Translations under genes and position numbers: made by a program | Source of the DNA: Planctomycetota bacterium | GTDB lineage: Bacteria; Planctomycetota; UBA8108 | NCBI GenBank assembly: GCA_022451445.1 | Contig: JAKUSY010000190.1 | Span: 1 to 6,267, forward strand | Length of the DNA stretch: 6,267 bases | Direction: 5' to 3' | Shown here: positions 1-5,995 of the stretch, in pieces | How the letters are laid out: every line of letters begins with the position of its first letter | Position numbering within the stretch: the first letter of the stretch is position 1 | Notes under the pieces: generated by a model | What the model was told of the DNA's origin: nothing | The model's database searches: none | The model's input: the letters and a program-made list of their open reading frames with translations, nothing else

Positions 1-1
1 C

Positions 2-577
2 TCGGCATCCGGAACGCTCAACGGCAAGCCCTATCCAAAGGGCAAGGGCAGGACGAATGACTGGGGGGTTCACATGCCCTTCCTGGTGCGGGCGCCCATG
101 TTCAGCAAGGGCGGAGAGGTGAGCGACGATCTCATTGATTTTACCGATATGTTGCCGACCTTCGCCGATCTCGCCGGGGCGGAACTGCCCGCCGGAGTGA
201 AGCTTGACGGGCGTTCCTTCGTATCCTCCCTGCGCGGAGACCGGTCTGCCAAGGGCAAGAGGGAGTGGATCTTCGCGCAGATCGAAGACCGCAGGACAAT
301 CCGGGACAAACACTACAAGCTCGATTCCAGTGGGTCGTTCTGGAACATCAGCAAGGATCTCCTGGAGCGGAAAGACTTACGGGAGAGCAAGGAGCCGGAT
401 GTCGTGGAGGCGCGTGAGCGCCTGGGGAAGGTCCTCGCTTCCCTGCCGCAGAACGCCGGGGGGCCTTTTGAAGGCTACAAGGCGGGAGGGGGAAAGGCCA
501 GGAAGGCGGCGAATCCGAAGAAGAAGGACCGGCAGAGCAGGAAAGCGCTGAAGCAGAAGAAAAAAAGAGAGGGTTGA
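2..577 (+). CDS. Sulfatase, C-terminal part (5' end outside window)
   Basis: This is the last 191 residues of a formylglycine-dependent sulfatase (alkaline phosphatase superfamily), which hydrolyses sulfate esters. The frame is already open at the left edge, so the N-terminal catalytic half with the formylglycine motif is not visible. The segment G-K-G-R-T-N-D-W-G-V-H-M-P-F-L-V-R-A-P (about residues 14-32) matches the conserved sulfatase stretch in which a Lys and a His near the end of the catalytic domain contact the sulfate. It is followed by D-F-T-D-M-L-P-T-F-A-D-L-A-G, the usual helix after the core, and by Y-K-L-D...F-W-N-I, the C-terminal subdomain strand equivalent to 'YKL..LYDL' in relatives. 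The last 33 residues (bases 476-574) form a Lys/Arg-rich tail (15 basic, 2 acidic) not expected of the fold. The next sulfatase starts 41 bases downstream, suggesting one operon. The substrate cannot be told. Family call is secure; subfamily is not. Confidence 0.9.
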   Translation, partial: SASGTLNGKPYPKGKGRTNDWGVHMPFLVRAPMFSKGGEVSDDLIDFTDMLPTFADLAGAELPAGVKLDGRSFVSSLRGDRSAKGKREWIFAQIEDRRTIRDKHYKLDSSGSFWNISKDLLERKDLRESKEPDVVEARERLGKVLASLPQNAGGPFEGYKAGGGKARKAANPKKKDRQSRKALKQKKKREG

Positions 578-618
578 GACCTCTGCCTGCCCGCCAACCC
601 GATCATGAAAGAAAAACC

Positions 619-2028
619 ATGAAACCTGCCTGCTTGTGGATAGCTGCAGCCTGTTTATTCTCTGTCATTGCCGTAATGTCCCCAGAGCTCCAGGCTGCTG
701 CGGGTAAGCCGAATGTGCTGATCATCTTTACGGACCAGTGGAGAGCCCAGGCGCTGGGCTGCAATGGAGATTCCAATGCCCGGACGCCGAATCTCGACCG
801 GCTGGCTGCGGGCGGCGCCAATTTTCGCCGCTGCTACGCGACCAACCCGGTCTGCTCTCCCGCCAAGGCGGCCTTCCAGACAGGCCGCTATCCCCACCAG
901 ACAGGCGTCATCAACAACTCTATCTATCTGCCCGAGACAAGGGACAGCCTGGCCCATTGTTTTGCCCGGGCGGGCTACTCGACCGGCTACATCGGCAAGT
1001 GGCACCTCGATGGGGAGTCGAAACCCGGCTTCGTCAAGCCCGGACGGCGCCAGGGCTACCAGTTCTTCGAGGGCTTCAACCGGGGGCATTGGTACTACCA
1101 GTCCAAGAAGCTCCAGGGCGCGCGATATTTCACCGATGATGGCAAGCTCATCAAGCCTGAGGAGTTCGAATCGATCTACCAGACCGATCTGGCGATCCGT
1201 TATATGAAGAAAAACAAGGAGAAGCCCTTCCTGCTCTTTCTTTCCTATGGAACGCCGCATTCTCCCTACGTGCCGCCGAAGCCTTTTGACCATTACAAGC
1301 CGGCCGATCTCAAATGGCGACCCAACGTTTCACAGAAAGTCCGACAACGGTATGCGAAGGGACTCTGCGGCTACTACGGCCTGATCGAGATGCTCGACCA
1401 CGAGGTCGGCCGCCTGGTCAAATCGATGAAAGAGGGGGGGATCCTGGAGAAGACGATTATTTTCTTCAGCTCTGATCACGGCGACTCTCACGGTTCTCAC
1501 GGACTGCAGCATAAGGGTCATCCGGAAGAGGAGTCCGCCGGCATCCCCCTCATCCTTCACGGCCCGGGTGTCAGGAAGAGCCTGGTGAGTAATGTGCTTT
1601 CTTCGCAGATCGACTTCGCTCCGACGCTTCTGTCGATGGCGGGTATCCCCGTTCCCGCGAGCATGGTCGGTCGTGATCTCTCCAGGGCGGTGGCGGGTGA
1701 AAAGATGGACGTGCCATGGGTCTACCTGGAGGGAAAGATGCAGCAGGTGGGTGTGAGGCCGGCTTCCGCTACCCGTAACGCCGGCGGGCGGGTCGTCTCC
1801 TCGGCCTGGCGGACGCTGGTCACCCCGAGGTACAAGCTGGCGGTCGATTCCCGCCTCGAGGTGCGGTTGCTGGTTGATATCGAGAAAGATCCCTACGAGT
1901 TGAAGAACCTCGCCGCGGCGCCGGCTCTCGTAGATGTGCGCAACACGCTCCTGGCGAAGCTGAAAGCGGTCGCCAAATCGACGGGAGACCCGTTTCCCAG
2001 GCCGCTTGGGAAACGCCGGTCGAAGTAA
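619..2028 (+). CDS. Secreted sulfatase with atypical C-S-P-A-K formylglycine motif
   Basis: 469-residue sulfatase, the usual length for the family. I chose ATG 619 because it begins a clean signal peptide (Lys2, hydrophobic residues 5-20, likely cut near Ala26-Ala28). A TTG at 574 overlapping the previous stop would add 15 hydrophilic residues and spoil it; only a weak GAAAGA precedes 619. Catalytic landmarks: T-D-Q-W-R at 38-42 (metal-ligand Asp39), G-K-W-H at 126-129 (Lys127, His129), T-P-H-S-P with His214, S-D-H-G-D at 285-289 (second metal pair) and H-K-G-H near Lys299. The formylglycine site is Cys79 in C-S-P-A-K-A-A-F-Q-T-G-R: the Arg of C-x-P-x-R, which in known sulfatases sits in the active site and is part of the signal read by the formylglycine-generating enzyme, is Lys83. 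The other landmarks are intact, so it may be active, less efficiently matured, or altered in function. Substrate unknown. It lies 41 bases after one sulfatase and 75 before another, probably in the same transcript. Confidence 0.94.
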   Translation: MKPACLWIAAACLFSVIAVMSPELQAAAGKPNVLIIFTDQWRAQALGCNGDSNARTPNLDRLAAGGANFRRCYATNPVCSPAKAAFQTGRYPHQTGVINNSIYLPETRDSLAHCFARAGYSTGYIGKWHLDGESKPGFVKPGRRQGYQFFEGFNRGHWYYQSKKLQGARYFTDDGKLIKPEEFESIYQTDLAIRYMKKNKEKPFLLFLSYGTPHSPYVPPKPFDHYKPADLKWRPNVSQKVRQRYAKGLCGYYGLIEMLDHEVGRLVKSMKEGGILEKTIIFFSSDHGDSHGSHGLQHKGHPEEESAGIPLILHGPGVRKSLVSNVLSSQIDFAPTLLSMAGIPVPASMVGRDLSRAVAGEKMDVPWVYLEGKMQQVGVRPASATRNAGGRVVSSAWRTLVTPRYKLAVDSRLEVRLLVDIEKDPYELKNLAAAPALVDVRNTLLAKLKAVAKSTGDPFPRPLGKRRSK

Positions 2029-2054
2029 TTGTCCTTCGTTCAATATAAGATACC

Positions 2055-2071
2055 GATGGGTACGCCCCATC
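2055..2071 (+). other. Small hairpin between the first and second complete sulfatase genes
   Basis: GATGGG at 2055-2060 and CCCATC at 2066-2071 form a 6-bp stem with a 5-base loop in the 75-base gap after the stop at 2028. Only a short ATTTTG lies several bases beyond, so it is a poor terminator. It could be an mRNA processing or stability element, or chance. Confidence 0.3.
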
Positions 2072-2090
2072 TCGAAATTTTGAAAGAGAC

Positions 2091-2095
2091 AAGGA
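2091..2095 (+). promoter_or_regulatory. Ribosome binding site deciding the start of the second complete sulfatase
   Basis: AAGGA ends 8 bases before ATG 2104. It supports this start over the upstream in-frame TTG 2029 and ATG 2056, neither of which has a comparable site. Confidence 0.6.
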
Positions 2096-2103
2096 AGAGC
2101 CAG

Positions 2104-3681
2104 ATGATGGAGAACAGGTCCAGTCGGGAAGCGGAGAGACGGCTTGTCGCCGCAATCTTTTTCGTTCTGATCTGCGCCTGCGGGGGAACGGTGAACGTCG
2201 CCGCTGAGCGCCCCAATATCGTTCTGATCATGGTTGATGATATGGGTTTCTCTGACCTCGGCTGTTACGGTGGGGAGGTCGACACTCCGAATCTCGACAG
2301 GCTCGCGTCTTCCGGCCTGCGCTTCAGCCAGTTCTACAATGGCGCCAAGTGCTCCCAGTCACGCAGCATGCTGCTGACCGGGCGTTACTTCACCGAGGCC
2401 GGGATGAACCTTTCCGGCAGCGTGACCATCGCCGAGGCGCTGGGCAAGGCCGGCTATACGACCCTGATGACGGGAAAATGGCATCTCCAGGGTCATCCCG
2501 TGGACCTGGGCTTCAGCCGCTACTTCGGCCACCTGAGCGGAGCGACCAACTTCTTCCATGGAGACAACAGCTTCCGCCTGGGCAAGGAGACCTTCAAGGT
2601 ACCGAAGCAGGGCTTCTACACCACCGATGCGAATACCGACTACGCGATTCGATTCCTCGAGGAGACGAAGGACGAGAAGAAGCCGTTCTTTCTCTATATC
2701 GCCTACAACGCGCCGCACTATCCCCTGATGGCTCACAAGGAGGACATCGAGAAGTACCGCGGGCGGTTTTCCGAAGGCTGGGACATGTTGCGCCGCAAGC
2801 GGTACAAGCGCGTGAAGGAACTCGGACTTCTCGGTGGCGACTGGCCTCTTACTCCACGGCCGAAGAACGTCCCCTCCTGGGATTCTCTCAGCGAGAAGGA
2901 CCGCAAGTGGGAGGCCTATACGATGGAGGTCTACGCGGCCATGATTGACCGGGTCGACCAGAACATCGGCAGGCTGATGAAGAAGATTGACTCTCTCGGG
3001 GCATCGGAGCACACCCTCTTCATGTTCCTCAGCGACAATGGGGGTTGTCCATTCCAGCGTACGAAGACAAAGCGAGATGTTCCCGGGCATCTGCCCGAGT
3101 CCTACATCACCTATCACAAGCCCTGGGCCAATCTCAGCAACACGCCGTTTCGCCTCTACAAGCAGAACCAGCACGAGGGTGGAATCTCGACTCCGCTGAT
3201 CGTTCACTGGCCCCGGGTGATCAGCAAGGGTGGAAACATCATCCACTCGATGGGGCATATCACGGATCTCATGGCCACCTGCCTCGAGGTTGCCGGAGCG
3301 AAATATCCAAACCCCACCCTCCGCGGGCAGACGGTCAAACCGATGAGGGGTAGTTCGCTGGCGCCCATTTTCAGGGGGGGGACTCGCCAGGTGACCGACC
3401 CCGTCTTTTTCCACTTCAGCAGCAACCGGGCTGTTCGAAGCGGCAAGTGGAAGCTGTCCTGGGCGGGCAAGGGGCCCTGGGAACTCTACAATATGGACAA
3501 GGACCGTACCGAGTTGATTGACCTCTCCGGCAAGTTTGCCGGGCGAGCGCAGGAGATGGCGGCCTCGTGGGAGCAATGGTTCAAGGCGACCTCGGGCGGC
3601 ACCTTCAAGGGCAAGAAGAGCAGGAAGAACAACAAGGGAAACAAGAACAACAAGAAGAAGAAACCCTCGGAAGGGGAATAG
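2104..3681 (+). CDS. Secreted arylsulfatase (AtsA-like) with atypical C-S-Q-S-R motif
   Basis: 525-residue arylsulfatase of the AtsA type, expected to cleave sulfate esters outside the cytoplasm. ATG 2104 is preceded by AAGGA at 2091-2095, and the next codon is also ATG. The frame is open back to a TTG at 2029, but those 25 codons are hydrophilic. Signal peptide: Arg12-Arg13, then hydrophobic residues 14-26, with a likely signal peptidase I cut near Ala34. I-C-A-C at 23-26 resembles a lipobox only weakly. Landmarks: V-D-D-M-G-F-S-D-L-G-C-Y-G from residue 44 (metal Asp45/Asp46), G-K-W-H at 124-127 (Lys125, His127), A-P-H with His205, L-S-D-N-G-G at 309-314 (Asp311, Asn312), and Lys353 with His357 before E-G-G. 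The formylglycine site is Cys83 in C-S-Q-S-R, with Gln85 in place of the usual Pro. The stretch between the motif and T-I-A-E-A-L is short for AtsA relatives. Residues 501-525 are a Lys/Asn-rich tail. Family is certain; maturation and substrate are open. Confidence 0.95.
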   Translation: MMENRSSREAERRLVAAIFFVLICACGGTVNVAAERPNIVLIMVDDMGFSDLGCYGGEVDTPNLDRLASSGLRFSQFYNGAKCSQSRSMLLTGRYFTEAGMNLSGSVTIAEALGKAGYTTLMTGKWHLQGHPVDLGFSRYFGHLSGATNFFHGDNSFRLGKETFKVPKQGFYTTDANTDYAIRFLEETKDEKKPFFLYIAYNAPHYPLMAHKEDIEKYRGRFSEGWDMLRRKRYKRVKELGLLGGDWPLTPRPKNVPSWDSLSEKDRKWEAYTMEVYAAMIDRVDQNIGRLMKKIDSLGASEHTLFMFLSDNGGCPFQRTKTKRDVPGHLPESYITYHKPWANLSNTPFRLYKQNQHEGGISTPLIVHWPRVISKGGNIIHSMGHITDLMATCLEVAGAKYPNPTLRGQTVKPMRGSSLAPIFRGGTRQVTDPVFFHFSSNRAVRSGKWKLSWAGKGPWELYNMDKDRTELIDLSGKFAGRAQEMAASWEQWFKATSGGTFKGKKSRKNNKGNKNNKKKKPSEGE

Positions 3682-3711
3682 TTCAGGGGCTGCGAAATTC
3701 AGGTTTATGGA

Positions 3712-5259
3712 ATGAAGGACATGACGAGATTCTCTGCGCCAGTTTATTTTGTGCTGTTCGCCTTTCTCTGCCCGGTTCTCTTCGCGGAGTCGGAACGTCC
3801 CAACATTCTTTTCATCATGAGCGACGATCACACCTCGCAGGCCTTCGGGGTCTACGGCTCCAGGCTGGCGAAGCTCAATCCGACCCCGGTGATCGATCGG
3901 CTGGCGAAGGAGGGAATGCTCTTTGAGAACTGCTTCTGCAATAACTCGATCTGCACTCCCAGTCGAGCCTCGATCATCACCGGACAGTACAGCCAGGCCA
4001 ATGGAGTGTTGACGCTTCGGGGGAGGATTCCTCCCGCACGGCAGTTTCTGCCGACCCTGATGCGCAAGGCGGGTTATCTCACCGCCATGGTAGGAAAATG
4101 GCATCTCAAGGAGGAGCCGGCAGCCTTTGACTACTACAAGGTCCTGCCAGGGCAGGGTAAATACCACGATCCCATCTTCAGGGTCCAGGGCAAGGCGAAG
4201 TGGCCGAAGAATACGGTTTCCCACAAGGGCCAGCACTCATCCGATGCCATCACCGACAGCTCGCTCGCCTGGCTGCGAGGCCGTGACAAGAGTAAGCCCT
4301 TCTTCCTGATGCACCATTTCAAAGCGCCGCACGATATGTTCGACAACGCCCGGCGCTACGATAGATATCTCGAGGATGTCGAGATTCCTGAGCCCGAGAG
4401 TCTCTATGAGCGGGGAAATCACGGGTCCGTGGCGATCCGCGGTGTCAACGACAGCCTCCTGCGTGAAATCGGCACCAGCGTTTCCAAGCGCCACATTAAG
4501 CGCAATATGGGAAAGCACATGAAGGTCGATCAGTCGCTTGGCGACAGGGAATACACGAAGCTCGCCTACCAGCGTTACCTCAAGCGCTACCTGCGCTGCG
4601 TCAAGGGAGTGGATGACAATGTCGGCAGGTTGTTCAAGTACCTCGAGGATGAGGGGCTGATGGACAAGACGGTGATCATCTATACCGGCGACCAGGGCTT
4701 CATGCTCGGGGAGCACGACTATATCGACAAGCGCTGGATGTACGAGGAGTCGATGCGGATGCCTCTGCTGATTCGCTACCCCCCGATGATCAAGGCAGGC
4801 AGCCGCAACAACGAGCTGGTGAACAATACGGACTTCGCTCCGACGATCCTCGCCCTGGCCGGAGTGAAGACGCCCGGCTATATGCAGGGCAGAAGCTTCA
4901 GCGGGATGCTGCGCGGCAGCATCCCCGGGAACTGGCGCACCGCCACCTACTACCGCTACTGGATGCACATGGCGCACCATTGGAACCCGGCGCACTTCGG
5001 CATCCGCACGAAGAAGCACAAGCTCATCTTCTATTACGGTCTTCCGATCGAGGGCAGGGCGAACGCGACCCTGCCGGCCTGGGAGCTCTACGATATGGAG
5101 AAGGACCCGCGGGAGATGAACAACGTCTATGCCGATCCTGCCTACGCGGCTGCCAGGGAGAAGCTCAAGGCTGAGCTGAAGAGACTCCGAGAGGAGCTGA
5201 AGGAGGAAGACAGCTCACCGGCTATCAAGGAGGTTCTGGAGAAACACTGGAAGAATTAA
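3712..5259 (+). CDS. Secreted sulfatase, GlcNAc-6-sulfatase/heparan-sulfatase-like
   Basis: 515-residue sulfatase with every expected landmark. Signal peptide at 1-25 (Arg6, hydrophobic 9-24, likely cut after Ala25). S-D-D-H at 37-40 holds the first metal ligands. The canonical formylglycine motif C-T-P-S-R is at 81-85, followed by A-S-I-I-T-G-Q. G-K-W-H is at 128-131 (Lys129, His131), K-A-P-H with His207, G-D-Q-G at 326-329 (Asp327, Gln328), and Lys340 before R-W-M-Y-E-E-S. A C-terminal subdomain holds W-E-L-Y-D-M-E-K-D-P and a charged helix. The combination S-D-D-H-T-S-Q-A-F-G-V-Y-G-S-R, G-F/A-F-D-Y-Y-K-V-L-P-G-Q-G and G-D-Q-G-F-M-L-G-E-H-D recalls bacterial N-acetylglucosamine-6-O-sulfatases acting on heparan-type glycans (SulfAtlas S1_11-like). 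That assignment is from memory of family motifs and is tentative; marine relatives may use other glycans. ATG 3712 has CAGG about 8 bases upstream; ATG 3721 is an alternative start. The gene follows its neighbour after 30 bases. Confidence 0.95.
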   Translation: MKDMTRFSAPVYFVLFAFLCPVLFAESERPNILFIMSDDHTSQAFGVYGSRLAKLNPTPVIDRLAKEGMLFENCFCNNSICTPSRASIITGQYSQANGVLTLRGRIPPARQFLPTLMRKAGYLTAMVGKWHLKEEPAAFDYYKVLPGQGKYHDPIFRVQGKAKWPKNTVSHKGQHSSDAITDSSLAWLRGRDKSKPFFLMHHFKAPHDMFDNARRYDRYLEDVEIPEPESLYERGNHGSVAIRGVNDSLLREIGTSVSKRHIKRNMGKHMKVDQSLGDREYTKLAYQRYLKRYLRCVKGVDDNVGRLFKYLEDEGLMDKTVIIYTGDQGFMLGEHDYIDKRWMYEESMRMPLLIRYPPMIKAGSRNNELVNNTDFAPTILALAGVKTPGYMQGRSFSGMLRGSIPGNWRTATYYRYWMHMAHHWNPAHFGIRTKKHKLIFYYGLPIEGRANATLPAWELYDMEKDPREMNNVYADPAYAAAREKLKAELKRLREELKEEDSSPAIKEVLEKHWKN

Positions 5260-5288
5260 CCTGAGCTCCAGATTAATTCGATGCGGCT

Positions 5289-5294
5289 GGAGGA
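5289..5294 (+). promoter_or_regulatory. Strong ribosome binding site before the DinB-like gene
   Basis: GGAGGA ends 4 bases before ATG 5299. It is the strongest Shine-Dalgarno match in the window and argues for 5299 rather than the in-frame ATG at 5281, which would place this site inside the coding region. Confidence 0.6.
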
Positions 5295-5298
5295 CCCG

Positions 5299-5814
5299 AT
5301 GAGTTCAGAATCTGAGTGGGAGAGTGAAAGAGTCGGTGTCTCTTCCCTGGCTGATGTTCCGGCAAGGCGGGAACACAATAGGCGCTTTCTCAAGATGCTG
5401 GTCGCTGGATTCGACGAGGAAGACTGGCTTCGGGCACCCGCCGATGGTCTGAGCAACGCCCTCTGGATCCTGGGACACCTGGTGTGGGGCCGGCTGGTTC
5501 TGCTGCGAAGACTTGGAGAGGAGCTTCCAGAGGAGGCGTGGGAGAGTGATTTCAGCATTGGAAGCCAGGCGGGCGGTCCGCAGCGTATCGATGCTGGTGA
5601 GCTCCAGGACAGATTCAGGAGCCTGGGGCGTCTGCTTGCCGATCATCTCGAGTCGCTGGGGGAAGAGCGCCTCGCCAGTCCTCTTGAAAAACCGATGCCC
5701 GATGGGGCGACGACCGTCGCGGGGCTGGTTCGCTTCATGTGCTTCCACGAGGCCTACCACATCGGGCAGCTGGGATTGCTGCGGCGCCTCAACGGTAAGT
5801 CGGGGCTTGCCTGA
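5299..5814 (+). CDS. DinB/YfiT-like putative metal-dependent protein
   Basis: 171-residue cytosolic protein with no signal peptide, unlike the sulfatases before it. It resembles the DinB/YfiT-like four-helix-bundle superfamily, whose members bind a metal through three histidines; some are bacillithiol- or mycothiol-dependent transferases and many have no known role. The histidines seen are in W-I-L-G-H-L-V-W (His60) and in F-H-E-A-Y-H-I-G-Q-L-G-L-L-R-R (His150, His154), the typical placement of one His on the second helix and an H-x3-H with following G-Q-L on the last. I chose ATG 5299 because GGAGGA at 5289-5294 lies 4 bases before it. ATG 5281, six codons earlier in frame, has no ribosome binding site. 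It sits 39 bases after the last sulfatase and is probably co-transcribed, but nothing links it to polysaccharide use. Superfamily call is fairly firm; the function is unknown. Confidence 0.8.
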   Translation: MSSESEWESERVGVSSLADVPARREHNRRFLKMLVAGFDEEDWLRAPADGLSNALWILGHLVWGRLVLLRRLGEELPEEAWESDFSIGSQAGGPQRIDAGELQDRFRSLGRLLADHLESLGEERLASPLEKPMPDGATTVAGLVRFMCFHEAYHIGQLGLLRRLNGKSGLA

Positions 5815-5886
5815 TGGATGTTGCCCTTAAGTAAGGTATCTGTTCTATCGGCAGGGCTTCGAATCACGGAAGTAGAGAAAACTCCT

Positions 5887-5914
5887 TCAAATCAGTTGGA
5901 GAGGGCTGATTTGA
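5887..5914. repeat. Perfect 9-bp inverted repeat (hairpin or operator)
   Basis: TCAAATCAG at 5887-5895 and CTGATTTGA at 5906-5914 are exact reverse complements with a 10-base spacer. In RNA the stem could gain two G-U pairs. No U-tract follows, so it is not a standard intrinsic terminator. It lies between the DinB-like and dockerin-like genes and its right arm overlaps a candidate -35 box, which would suit a dimeric regulator's binding site or an mRNA hairpin. Confidence 0.55.
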
Positions 5915-5939
5915 CCTATATCTTTGAAATGTGGGTAAT
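5911..5939 (+). promoter_or_regulatory. Candidate sigma-70-type promoter for the dockerin-like gene
   Basis: TTGACC at 5911-5916 is one base from the -35 consensus. After a 17-base spacer comes GGTAAT at 5934-5939, four of six matches to the -10 consensus. It would give a leader of roughly 55 bases before ATG 6001. The -35 box overlaps the right arm of an inverted repeat (5906-5914), which could place it under repressor control. The -10 is poor, so this is only a candidate. Confidence 0.27.
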
Positions 5940-5989
5940 TGGGCGTTGATTTTCTCGTAGAGTGATTCGAACGGTTGTTCAAAGTACCT

Positions 5990-5995
5990 AGGTGA
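5990..5995 (+). promoter_or_regulatory. Ribosome binding site before the dockerin-like gene
   Basis: AGGTGA matches the 3' half of the extended Shine-Dalgarno consensus and ends 5 bases before ATG 6001. It overlaps the TAG at 5989-5991 and the GTG at 5992-5994, so the two candidate starts compete, with ATG favoured. Confidence 0.5.

Larger units (their letters stand above)
5858..5971. repeat. Perfect 10-bp long-range inverted repeat enclosing a smaller one
   Basis: TTCGAATCAC at 5858-5867 and GTGATTCGAA at 5962-5971 are exact reverse complements 94 bases apart. Pairing does not extend past either end. The 9-bp inverted repeat at 5887-5914 lies inside. The arrangement could be two half-sites for a looping regulator, the closing stem of a structured RNA, or chance. 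Confidence 0.4.

Noticed and set aside
560..577. A7 run near the end of the first sulfatase as a -1 frameshift site joining it to the next gene
   Set aside because: A -1 shift would enter an open frame into the next sulfatase, but the run is not in phase with a standard slippery heptamer, no stimulatory structure was noticed, and the next gene has its own signal peptide.
574..618. TTG 574 overlapping the TGA stop as a translationally coupled start of the first complete sulfatase
   Set aside because: The extra 15 residues are hydrophilic and would bury the signal peptide; ATG 619 gives a normal one.
655..2070. Two further long minus-strand open frames (655-1293 and 1330-2070)
   Set aside because: Both are antisense shadows of the first complete sulfatase; their products are rich in Arg, Leu, Val and Pro with no recognisable motif.
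2166..2192. Lipoprotein signal (I-C-A-C) in the AtsA-like sulfatase
   Set aside because: Cys at position -2 does not fit the lipobox well, and a signal peptidase I site near Ala34 is available; left as a remote possibility.
2359..4236. 625-codon open frame on the minus strand across two sulfatase genes
   Set aside because: It lies antisense to two well-supported genes that share one forward frame, spans their junction, has no recognisable domain or ribosome binding site, and is explained by codon bias in GC-rich DNA.
1613..4845. Short identical DNA stretches shared by the sulfatases (e.g. a 15-base match near 1613 and 4831, another near 2472 and 4093)
   Set aside because: They fall in conserved protein motifs of the same family and are expected from homology; not mobile repeats or recombination sites.
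4237..5019. 260-codon minus-strand open frame
   Set aside because: Antisense to the fully supported sulfatase at 3712-5259; composition is that of a shadow frame.
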